Source: Sambucus nigra (Eukaryota; Streptophyta; Magnoliopsida; Dipsacales; Adoxaceae). From it: DNA of 64,000 nucleotides. The stretch lies in NCBI GenBank assembly GCA_949130495.1, contig CASBWL010000040.1, positions 2,594,674 through 2,658,673 on the forward strand, given 5' to 3'. This document shows positions 46,493-55,411 of the stretch, piece by piece (position 1 is the first letter of the stretch; each line of letters opens with the position of its first letter). The notes beneath the pieces are model-generated. The model saw only the letters and a program-made list of their open reading frames with translations. It ran no database searches and had not been told where the DNA came from. Position numbers and translations under genes: made by a program.

Positions 46493-46575
46493 AAGTTACA
46501 TTATTGTATTGAAGTTTACATTACTGTGATATATAAAGAGTTCCATTTCTGTATTTTCATACATATTATCCAACA
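46493..46575 (+). mobile_element. Remnant of copia-2 5' LTR
   Basis: These 83 bp match the last 83 bp of the 3' LTR at 51989-52071 with few changes, ending CCAACA. The first ~960 bp of the LTR are gone, cut at the CACTA-like end. Confidence 0.85.
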
Positions 46576-46598
46576 ATCTAAATATAGTAATATCATAA

Positions 46599-47430
46599 AT
46601 GGTTAACTCTTCCAATTCACTTCGACAAATAACAGAAGGCTTTGTCAAGTTGGAGCATTTTGATGGTGGTAATTTTCTGCGTTGGCAGAAAAAGGTTCAC
46701 TTTCTTCTAACAACATTGAAGATTGTGTATGTCTTATCACAATCGAAACCAAATGAAGAAGAAGATGAAACCGTGGAACTTACGAGGCAATGCACAAAAT
46801 GGGAGACCAATGATTACCTGTGTCGTGATCACATTCTCAATGCACTTGCTAATAATTTGTTCGACTTGTACCAAAATATTGGGACTGCGAAAAATTTATG
46901 GGACACATTGGAGACCAAATATCTTACGAAAGATGCTACAAGTAAGAAGTTCCTTATCGGTCAGTTTTTAAGCTTTAAAATGCATGATAATAGGCCTATA
47001 CTAGAACAATTTCATGACATCCAACGCATCTTGAATCATTGCAAGCTTAAAATATTAAAAATGGATGATAATATAATTGTTTCTGCCATAATTGAAAAAC
47101 TTCCTCCTTCATGAAAAGATTATAAGAAAGAACTCAAACACAAAAAGGAAGATCTTTCACTTGAAGAATTAGAGACTCATTTAAGAATTGAATAAGAGTC
47201 TCGAATTCTAGATGGTAAAGAGGAACAGGAAAATTTTGTTTCAAAAGTCCATGTGGTGGAGGAAGGAAAGGAGCAAAAATATAGCAATCATGGAAAAAAT
47301 AACAAGCAAAAGAATTTTTATAATAATTCTAAAGAAAATAAAAAGAAGAAAGGAATTTATTTTCATTGCAACAAACCAGGTCACTTCAAGAAAGATTGTC
47401 GTGAGTTCAAGAAACTAAAGGAAAAATGAG
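46599..47430 (+). pseudogene. Copia-2 gag (UBN2-type)
   Basis: The ATG at 46599 opens a 171-codon frame (to 47114) with the UBN2 gag pattern: FVKLEHFDGGNFLRWQKKVH, VYVLSQSKP, WETNDYLCRDHILNAL, AKNLWDTLETKYL and IVSAIIEKLPPS. After a TGA it continues KDYKKELKHKKEDLSLEELE, then a basic linker and the knuckle region FHCNKPGHFKKDC at about 47366-47400, whose first Cys is replaced by Tyr, so zinc binding would be impaired. Only 23 bp separate the LTR end from the ATG. The capsid-like gag would package RNA; stops at 47112 and 47193 interrupt it. Overlapping frames at 46723-46971 and 47212-47418 are shadows. Confidence 0.85.
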
Positions 47431-47462
47431 GGACATGAGACACAAAGAAAAAATTTGTTGTT

Positions 47463-48470
47463 ATGATATTCGAGACCAATATGCTTGGAGAAGACAACTC
47501 TTGGTGGATTGATTACGGTGCCACAAGGCATGTTTGTAATCACAAGAGCTTGTTCTCTGCCTATGAAACTGTGGAAGGAGATGTTCTCTATATGGGAAAT
47601 CCTTCTACTGTTGCGATTAAAGGCAAATGGACAGTGGATCTCGAATTCACTTTCGAAAAAATCCTTAGTCTCACTAATATTTTTACATGTTCCTGATGTT
47701 AGGAAAAACTTAGTTTTTGAAAGTCTTCTTAACAACTTTAGCTTTAAGCTTGTATTTGAGTCAGACAAATTTATTCTGACTAAGAGTGGTACCTTTGTAG
47801 GCAAAGGATATTTGTATGAGGGCATGTTTAAGCTCAATATCAATGAAAAAGATTCTTTTACATATATCATTGATTGTCTTTCATTTTGGCATAGTCATTT
47901 AGGACATGTTAATACAAAGAAAATGAATTTCATGGATAATTTAAATTTAATTCCTAAATATGAGAATGATATGAATGAAAAGTGTAAAATATTCATGAAA
48001 ACAAAAATAACAAGATTGCCTTTTCCAAAAATAGAAAAAACTACATCTTTGTTGCAATTAGTACATAGTGATGTTTGTGATTTGCATGGAACACCTACTA
48101 GAGGTGGTAGTAAATATTTTGCTACATTTATCGATGATTTTTCAAAATATTGTTACTGTATATCTTTTAAATTTTAAAGATGATGTGCTTAATAGATTTA
48201 AGACATATAAAAATGAAGTTGAAAATCAATGTGATACTAAAATAAAATGTCTTAGATCAGATAGAGGTGGTGAATATCACTTTCCTCAATTTTGTGAAGA
48301 TGTGGGTATTATACATGAAGTTATTGCACCTTATACACCACAAAAAAATGGAGTAGAAGAATGAAAAAATAGGACACTAACTGAAATGGTAATACTATGT
48401 TTTCTTATTTTGGTTTAAGTAAAGGGTTTTGGGGAGAAGCACTTTTAACTGCGTGTCATATTCTGAATAG
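47463..48470 (+). pseudogene. Copia-2 protease and integrase
   Basis: Protease at 47490-47700: SWWIDYGATRHVCNHKSLFS, where the DSGA active site reads DYGA. A frameshift near 47690 leads to VPDVRKNLVFESLLNNF. Pre-integrase: FWHSHLGHVNTKK (47884-47922) and KCKIFMKTK (about 47979-48005), where the second Cys of CxxC is Phe. Integrase core: LLQLVHSDVCDLHGTPTRGG (first Asp), FIDDFSKYCYCI, then shifted CLRSDRGGEYHFPQFCEDVG (second Asp) and PYTPQKNGVEE (catalytic Glu kept), stop at 48362, then NRTLTEM. Motifs resemble the TNT1-94 type annotation class; the lineage is not certain. The minus-strand frame at 47415-47870 is a shadow. Confidence 0.85.
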
Positions 48471-48990
48471 GATACCTGTTAAAGATATTAAGAAAAATCC
48501 TTAAAAATTATGGAAGAATAGAAAACCTAATTTAGGTCGTCTTAAAGTTTGGGGTTGTAGAGCTATTGTAAGACTACCTGAAACTAAGAGAAAGAAATTA
48601 GGAAGCAAAGGCGTTGAGTGTATTTTCATAGGTTATGTACAACATAGTAAAGCCTATAGATTTTTGGTTAGTGAACCTAATGATTCTGTTGAGGTAAATG
48701 CAATAATTGAATCGAGAGATGTATTTTTTATGAACAAAGGTTTTCTTCTATTCCTAAAATAAATAATGAAAAAGAAGTAAACACTCCTTCACAATTACCT
48801 GAAACTCCACCAGTAGAACAAGAAGAGATTAGAAAAAGTAAAAGACCTAGAAAAGAAAAAAGCTTTGGTCCTGAGTTTATAGTCTATCGTGTTGAAGGAA
48901 CTAGAGACACACCTTGTAATCGATTTGCTTTTACTCTTAGTATTGAAACAGACCCACAAACTTATAGTGAGGCAATTAAGTCTGTAGATT
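48471..48990 (+). pseudogene. Copia-2 integrase C-terminus and linker to RT
   Basis: Readable in shifted frames: ILNRIPVKD (48463-48490), KLWKNRKPNLGRLKVWGCRA (about 48508-48565), KRKKLGSKGVECIFIGYVQH (about 48586-48645) and KAYRFLVSEPND (48646-48685), the usual copia integrase-RT linker with the GYxxxxKxYR motif. It then passes through an acidic and basic linker (RKSKRPRKEKSFGPEF, about 48835-48880). Stops near 48502 and 48760. Confidence 0.75.
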
Positions 48991-50545
48991 CAGCATTTTG
49001 GAAAAGCTATAAATGATCAAATGGATTCAATCATGGAAAATAAAATTTGGAAGTTAGTAGACTTACCTCCACGATCTAAACTCATTAAGTGTAGATGGAT
49101 TTTAAAAAGAAAATGAAAATAGATGGAATAATTGATAAATTCAAGGCTAGATTGGTTGCTAAAGATTTTACACAAAAAGAAGGAATTGATTATTTTGATA
49201 CCTATGCACCAGTTGCTAGAACATCTACTATTAGAATTTTAATTGCATTAGCATCTATATATAATTTTGAGATTCATCAAATGGATGTAAAAACTTCCTT
49301 TTTAAATGGTGACTTAGAAGAAGAAATTTACATGGAACAACCTGAATGGTTTGTTATGCCTGGACAAGAACATAAAGTATGTAAATTAATTAAGTCCTTA
49401 TATGGCCTAAAACAAGCATCTAAACAATGGCATGAAAAAATTGATAAACTCATTATTTTCTATGATTTTAAAATTCATTAATCTGATAAGTGTGTTTATA
49501 GTAAATTTTCTAATGGTAAAGGTGTGATCATTTGTTTATATGTAGATGACATGTTAATTCTTGGTACTGGTTTAGAAAGCATTAATAATACAAAAAGTTT
49601 TCTGTCTTCTAAATTTGATATGAAAGATATAGGTGTAGCCGATTTCATATTAGGAATGAGAATAATAAGGAAAGATAAAAATATAATTCTCACTCAATCT
49701 CATTATGTTAAGAAAATTTTAAAGAAATTTAATCAGTTTGATTGCACACCTATTAGTACACCTTTTGAGACACAGCTAAGGATGATCCCTAATACTGGTA
49801 GAGCTATTTCATAATTGGGATATGCACGAGTAATTGGAAGTTTAATGTATGCCATGGCATGTACTCGACCTGATATTGCATATGATGTTGGTAAATTAAG
49901 TAGATATATTAGTAATCCAAGTTTATTGCATTGGCATGTTGTCAATATAATATTAAAATATTTAAAAGGAACTATGGACCATGGTATATACTATAGTGGA
50001 TATCCTTCAGTATTATAAGGTTTTTCTGATGCCAGTTGGATAACTGAGCGGGAGGATCATTCCTCAACAAGTGGATGAATTTTCACTCTTAGTGGAGGAG
50101 TTGTTTCTTGGGGATCAAAGAAACAAACTTGTATAGCTGATTCTACTATGGAAGCTGAGTTTGTAACACTATCTACAACTAGTAAAGAGGCTGAATGGTT
50201 AAGGAATTTATTGATTGAAATTCCAGTTTGGCCAAAACTAATGCCTCCAATATCTATACATTGTGATAGTGAGTTTACACTTTCCAGTGCTTAAAGTAAA
50301 GTTTACAATGAAAAATCTAGGCATATTGTCCTGAGACATAGTTATGTCAAACAAATAATTACAGATAGTGTAATCACAGTTGATTATGTAAAATCAAGTC
50401 AAAATTTAGCTGATCCTTTTATAAAATGTCTTGCAAAACGAATGGTGTCTAAGACATCATTAGGGATGGGACTAAATCCCATTAACAATAATCAGTCTTG
50501 GTGGAAACTCAACTTGAAACTTGATATATCCAAGTCTCAAGTTTA
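48991..50545 (+). pseudogene. Copia-2 reverse transcriptase and RNase H
   Basis: RT: KFKARLVAKDFTQKEGIDYF, TYAPVARTSTIRILIALASI, FEIHQMDVKTSFLNGDLEEE (catalytic Asp) and LYGLKQASKQWHEK (49095-49481). After a TAA at 49480 it continues in frame with ICLYVDDMLILGTG (49530-49570), keeping the YVDD pair, and IGSLMYAMACTRPDIAYDVG. RNase H: GFSDASWITEREDHSSTSG, STMEAEFVTLS and ISIHCDSEFT, three acidic residues present, with stops at 50017 and 50294, then SQNLADPFIKCLAKRMV. The stop codons interrupt otherwise intact blocks, so decay is recent relative to Tat1. The minus-strand frames at 49496-49945 are shadows. Confidence 0.85.
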
Positions 50546-51009
50546 ATGATTAAAGTACATCATACGTCGTGGTTGTGAGCACTACAAAATCAAACATCCC
50601 AAGGATAAGTGCTTAGAACATGTAATGAATGATGAAAGAGGATGAGTTTAATCTTAATAGATTTATGGTGTTTTAGTTAGATGGACACCTATGATAGTCT
50701 ACCTATATGAGTGTGGAAGTGGTGCTGCTTCCTATGAGAACTGGACTTGACTCTAAAGCACTCATGAAATCAAGGTACAGACACAAGGCCTAATACATGT
50801 GTCAACTTATATGGATAATTATTGACTAAAAGATTTGTGCGCGTAGACAAATCCGACTGATCAATATGGATTGATAGTTCAAAGACAAAGTCTAATATAC
50901 TTTCATGGTTAGCCTTGACGAATCTTCACAGGGTACTGGTTCAAGTCGTGAGACACCAATACTTATATACCGTCTTACAGACAATCAAAGATTTACAAAA
51001 CTGATTTTG
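50546..51009 (+). other. Copia-2 3' untranslated region
   Basis: After the RNase H stop the sequence has the usual TNT1-type tail (CATGAAATCAAGGTACAGAC, GACAAATCCGACTGATCAAT) with no frame, up to the polypurine tract. Confidence 0.6.
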
Positions 51010-51024
51010 AAAATGGTGGAGGAA
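51010..51024 (+). promoter_or_regulatory. Copia-2 polypurine tract
   Basis: AAAATGGTGGAGGAA directly before the LTR start TGTTGGAGAATT; the GGTGGAGGA core is a common copia form. Confidence 0.8.
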
Positions 51025-51340
51025 TGTTGGAGAATTTTTAAAATAAGTGTGTAAGAGCTTTGGGAGTAAAAGCTTAAAAGCTTGTCCCACATTGAAAGTG
51101 TGTGGAGAAAAGTGGGAAGTTAACCCAATATAAAAGGGAGAGTGTCTCACATTGAAAAATAAGTAAAGTTAAGTGATACCCACTAAGCTATAAAAGGAAT
51201 GGGAAACCTTTGAGCCTCACATTGAAAAAATATTAAGAAAGTGTGCACTTAATAAATAGAAATGAAAGATGAAGAGTTACTTCATCTAGCATTTAAGAGG
51301 CGATTCAAGATACCTCCAATACGGTGCGAAGCACCGTATG

Positions 51341-51395
51341 CACAAGCACGCGCATGCGCGCGCCGGGGGGGGGGGGGGGGGGCGGGGGCAGTGGG
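51341..51395. repeat. CG-alternating and G18 tract in LTR
   Basis: CACGCGCATGCGCGCGCC is followed by 18 consecutive G (51365-51382), a C, five G and then GCAGTGGGC. It could form Z-DNA and a G-quadruplex; run length may also be a sequencing or assembly artefact. Confidence 0.85.
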
Positions 51396-51646
51396 CTGTA
51401 GAGGCGCTAGTGGGCACTTTGCACTTCTCATGCCGCATGTCCGCAGTGGTAGCAAGTTGCCGGGATCCGTCCGGATCGAAGCGCGGTCATTTTTTGGTGG
51501 GTCCGCGTAAAATCGTTTCGTTATTACTGTACATGTTCGGAAAAGGTTTAAGAATGTTGGTAATTAATAGTCATACCATTTCGAAATTAAGTAAAGACTG
51601 TTAAAACTCAACAGTCATGACCCCTGAGATACAGCCTTTCATTTTC

Positions 51647-51654
51647 TATAAATA
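51647..51654 (+). promoter_or_regulatory. TATA box in copia-2 LTR
   Basis: TATAAATA in the context TTCTATAAATAAAGGCACC, about 625 bp into the LTR, in the place expected for the U3/R border. Confidence 0.6.
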
Positions 51655-52144
51655 AAGGCACCCTATTTCGAAATTGCAAATAATTAAGATTAGCCCAGTT
51701 CTGAATTTTTCAAACCTTGCAATTATTCTCTTACAATTTTGAGGAGATAAAAATTATCTTATTCTGTTTTGTGCACATAAACAGAATAAGAACTTGATTG
51801 GTTGTTCTTCGTTGCTGCATCCAAAGGCTATTTTCAAATATACAAGTTGCAGACACTGCAAGTTTCTTCATTGTATCTTGAGTACAAATTTGCGTATTTC
51901 CGTTTGTATACCAAAGTTATTCGTGTGGGGCAAATATTATATTTAGGAAAGTGGCATCACACCTTGAAGTTTTTTAGAATCTATTCAGAAGTTACATTAT
52001 TGTATTGAAATTTACATTACTATTATATATAAAGAGTTTCATTTCTGTGTTTACATAAATATTATCCAACAATTTCTAATACTAAATTATAATAATAATG
52101 AATGACTAGTAACAATATTTTTATTTGTTTTGTTAAATACACAG

Positions 52145-52903
52145 GGCAGCGATGCCTCGCTTCTTTCGGACAAAACACCTTCTGGAGAGAGAATAGAGAA
52201 GACAGAAGCTGCCAACGGTGTAACCCTCGAGGGTTTTGAAGTTATCGACGAGGCCAAGGCCCAGCTCGAGAAAGAATGCCCTGGCATTGTGTCTTGTGCT
52301 GATATATTAGCATTTGGGGGCCCGTGACGCTCTTAAAGCATCCGGTCTCCGGAGCTATGAAGTACCAGGTGGCAGGCGCGACACTCGTGCTTCTCGTGAA
52401 ACAGATGCCCATGGTCAAACCATCCCAGCTCCTAATGACACTCTTGGCAATATAATAACTATCTTTGTGGGCAAAGGCCTGAGCTTAGAAGACATGGTAG
52501 TCTTAACGGGTACACACTCGATCGGTGTTGCACATTACACAAATTTTGCTTACAGATTACAATAGCCTAATGCAGACAAGGAGCTAGACCCTAGGCTGAG
52601 ACAAGATATCAAGAAACTATGCCCAGGAGGGACGATTAGTAATGCAAGTATGGCGATTGATTCAACCACATAGTACACGCTGGATGCTGGGTACTACAAG
52701 GTGCTCTTGGACAACAAAGCGCTGTTAGAATCGGATCAGAAGATGAGTAAAGACGCGAGGACGAGTAAAATTGTAAGGAATTTGGCTTCTGATGAAAAGG
52801 ATGGTTCGATAAGTTGGGTCAGGCCATGATTAGACTGGGGAATATAAAAGTGTTATCTGGAAAACATGGGGAGATCAGGAAACAATGTCGTTTCGTCAAC
52901 TAA
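52145..52903 (+). pseudogene. Class III peroxidase pseudogene, 3' exon only
   Basis: A TTAAATACACAG splice acceptor precedes [10 protein letters not shown], the start of exon 2 in plant secretory peroxidases, where Cys of GCDAS is now Ser. Then come [20 protein letters not shown] and VSCADILAF, a frameshift in a G5 run at about 52318, [18 protein letters not shown], and GTHSIGVAHYTNF, which holds the proximal haem His; the following Cys is Tyr. A TAG at about 52563, another at about 52671 and a frameshift near 52800 precede GQAMIRLGNIKVLSGKHGEI and the terminal RKQCRFVN with TAA at 52901-52903. Exon 1, with the distal Arg and His, is absent; the copia-2 LTR lies where it should be. Such enzymes act on the cell wall with H2O2. 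Clearly dead. Confidence 0.9.
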
Positions 52904-53018
52904 AGGTGTTTTTTGCGAAGCTAACTTACGAGAAAATAATCGTACTCCTGAATTATTGACACTGACGGTACTCCAGAGCAGTAAAAACATCACATTTGAA
53001 ACCTGATCCCCAGGAGGT

Positions 53019-53027
53019 TTAACATTA
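53019..53027. repeat. Target-site duplication, left (9 bp)
   Basis: TTAACATTA, identical to 55338-55346. Nine bases is the usual duplication length of Mutator-like elements. Confidence 0.85.
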
Positions 53028-55337
53028 GAACAACAAACACCACACATACGCGGTTATCTCCTACCCGCCTTATAAGACAAAAAAAATGCCCCACCACAAA
53101 ACCAAAAGTTAAACTTAAAAAGGAAAAGAAAAATATCAGGAACCAAACTCAAAATTAAAAACGAAAAAAAAGCAGTTATTCTATTCTCTCTCTCGTATCA
53201 GTACGCAAGGAAACTTAGACTTAAAAAAAAAAAAGCATTTCACTATTTTATAACTTTTTAACTTTTTATAAATGTTTAAAAAAAAAATAGTTTTTATTTT
53301 TTTGAAAGTAAACTGTTTTCTATTAAAATTAAAAAATAATTTCTTTCATAAATAAAAAAAATTATATTCACATTCAATAAATGATATGGGGTCGGGATTG
53401 TGGGTACGCACCAGCGGCACTAATTAATCGCCATACTTTTTCAATAAAAAATATCGCTATTAATTAGTGCCGCTGGCGCGGACCCATATTCCCGGACCCA
53501 AATCATTTGTTGAATGTGGGTCCGCGCCAGCGATACTAATTAATCGTGATATTTTTTCAATAAAAAATATCCCAATTAATTAGTGTCGCTAACGTGGACC
53601 CACATCATTTGTTGAATGTGGGTCCGCGCCATCGACACTAATTAATCGCGATATTTTATGGGTCCGCGCCAACGGCACTAATCAATCGTGATATCATGTC
53701 AAAAACATAATTTTTTTTATTTATAAAAAAAATATTAACTTTAATAAATAATTTACTTTCAATAAAAAATTTTGTTTTTTTATATTAGGAGAAAAAAACT
53801 ATTTTTCTATATGAAAAACTATTTTTTATATAAAAAAATAATTTTTATATCAATTGTTAGCCACAAAAGAATAAGAAAGGAAGAAAAAAAATGGGGGTGA
53901 ATGCGGTTCCGGGCGGGCTATGTAGAATCACTATTTTTCTAAACTGATTTTATCGACAAAAAAAACTCGTATCGTGTCTTACCTAGCACAATTTAATTGA
54001 CATTAGATAGGACATAGAACTGATTTTATCAACAACAAAAAAACCCAAAAATATATAGAACTAATTTTAACAAAAAAATATTATTACTGAAAAAATTTAT
54101 GCCGTGTCATGTCGTGTTTTTTTAAAACGCAATGTATTATATCAATTAATAATGTGCCAAAACAAAACTAAAAAATATTATTTATGCCGTGTCATGTCGT
54201 GTTTTTTTAAAACACAATGTATTATATCAATTAATAAAGTGCCAAAACAGAACTAAAAAATATTCTCTTAAAAAATTAGTTCTATATATTTTTTGGATTT
54301 TTTTTTGTTGGTAAAATCAGTTCTTTGTCATATCTAATGTCAATTAAATTGTGCTAGGTAAGACACGATACGAGTTTTTTTTGTCGATAAAATCAGTTTA
54401 GAAAAAGAGTGATTCTACATAGCCCGCCCGGAACCGCATTCACCCCCAATTTTTTTTTCTTCCTTTCTTATTCATTTGTGGTTAACAATTGATATAAAAA
54501 TAATTTTTTTATATAAAAAATAGTTTTTCATATAGAAAAACAGTTTTTTTCTACTAATATTAAAAAAACAAATTTTTTTATTGAAAGTAAATTTTTTATT
54601 AAAGTTAATATTTTTTTTATAAATAAAAAAAATATGTTTTTGACATGATATCGCGATTGATTAGTGCCGCTGGCGCGGACCCATAAAATATCGCGATTAA
54701 TTAGTGTCGATGGCGCGGACCCACATTCAACAAATGATGTGGGTCCGCGTTAGCGATACTAATTAATTGGGATATTTTTTATTGAAAAAATATCGCGATT
54801 AATTAGTATCGCTGGCGCGGATCCACATTCAACAAATGATTTGGGTCCAAGAATATGGGTCCGCGCCAGCGGTACTAATTAATAGCGATATTTTTTATTG
54901 AAAAAATATCGCGATAAATTAGTGCCGCTGGCGCGGACCCACAATCCCGGACCCATATCATTTATTGAATGTGAATATAATTTTTTTTATTTATGAAAAA
55001 AAAATTATTTTTTAATTTTAATAAAAAAATAGTTTACTTTCAAAAAAATAAAAACTATTTTTTTTGTTTTTTTTAAACATTTATAAAAAGTTAAAAAGTA
55101 ATAAAATAGTGAAATGTTTTTTTTTAAGTCTAAATTTCCTTGTGTACTGATATGAGAGAGAGAGAGAGTAGATTAACTGCTTTCTTTCTTTTTTCTTTTT
55201 TAATTTTAAGTTTGGTTCCTGATATTTTTCTTTTCCTTTTTAAGTTTAACTTTTGGTTTTGTGGTGGGGCATTCTTTTTTGTCTTATACGGTGGGTAGGA
55301 GATTTGGGTAGCAAACCGTGTATGTCTAGTGTTGTTC
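53028..55337. mobile_element. Non-autonomous Mutator-like element, giant inverted repeat
   Basis: The 2,310-bp element is almost wholly palindromic: arms 53028-54072 and 54270-55337 are reverse complements with few mismatches. Outer ends are GAACAACAAACACC on the left and, on the other strand, GAACAACACTAGAC on the right. Shared landmarks include AGTTAAACTTAAAAAGGAAA, CGGTTCCGGGCGGGCTATGT and the central AATATATAGAACTAATTTT. Inside each arm four alternating inverted copies of GGTCCGCGCCAGCG/CACTAATTAATCG form secondary hairpins. The 198-bp centre carries an ~80-bp direct duplication (54101-54175 and 54184-54258). No transposase. The 9-bp TSD and long TIRs match TIR-MULEs; a foldback element is the alternative name. 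Confidence 0.9.
54101..54258. repeat. Direct duplication at the centre of the inverted repeat
   Basis: TTTATGCCGTGTCATGTCGT through CAATTAATAA.GTGCCAAAAC occurs twice in tandem, about 82 bp apart, differing at a few bases. It is the only non-palindromic part of the element, the loop of the predicted hairpin. Confidence 0.85.
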
Positions 55338-55346
55338 TTAACATTA
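55338..55346. repeat. Target-site duplication, right (9 bp)
   Basis: TTAACATTA, partner of 53019-53027. Confidence 0.85.
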
Positions 55347-55380
55347 TGATGTCGTGTTTAGGATAATTTTACTATAGAAA

Positions 55381-55411
55381 CTAGTATGTAGACCACGTTA
55401 TGCGTGATTGA
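55381..55411 (-). mobile_element. Helitron-like 3' terminus
   Basis: On the minus strand the sequence is ATCACGCATAACGTGGT then CTACATACTAG followed by host T: a short hairpin (CACG/CGTG, 5-base loop) about 10 bases before CTAG|T, the hallmark end of plant Helitrons. The element would extend to the right; its TC start was not found. Confidence 0.5.

Larger units (their letters stand above)
51025..52071 (+). mobile_element. Copia-2 3' LTR, 1,047 bp
   Basis: TGTTGGAGAA to ATCCAACA, with TGTTGG/CCAACA terminal inverted repeats. The promoter is probably the TATAAATA at 51647-51654. Before it lie repeated CCCACATTGAAA/CTCACATTGAAA phrases (51087, 51147, 51215), typical of stress-responsive copia LTRs, and a G18 run. 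The LTR end abuts the intron-like sequence before the peroxidase exon, so the element probably inserted in the first intron of that gene. Confidence 0.9.
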
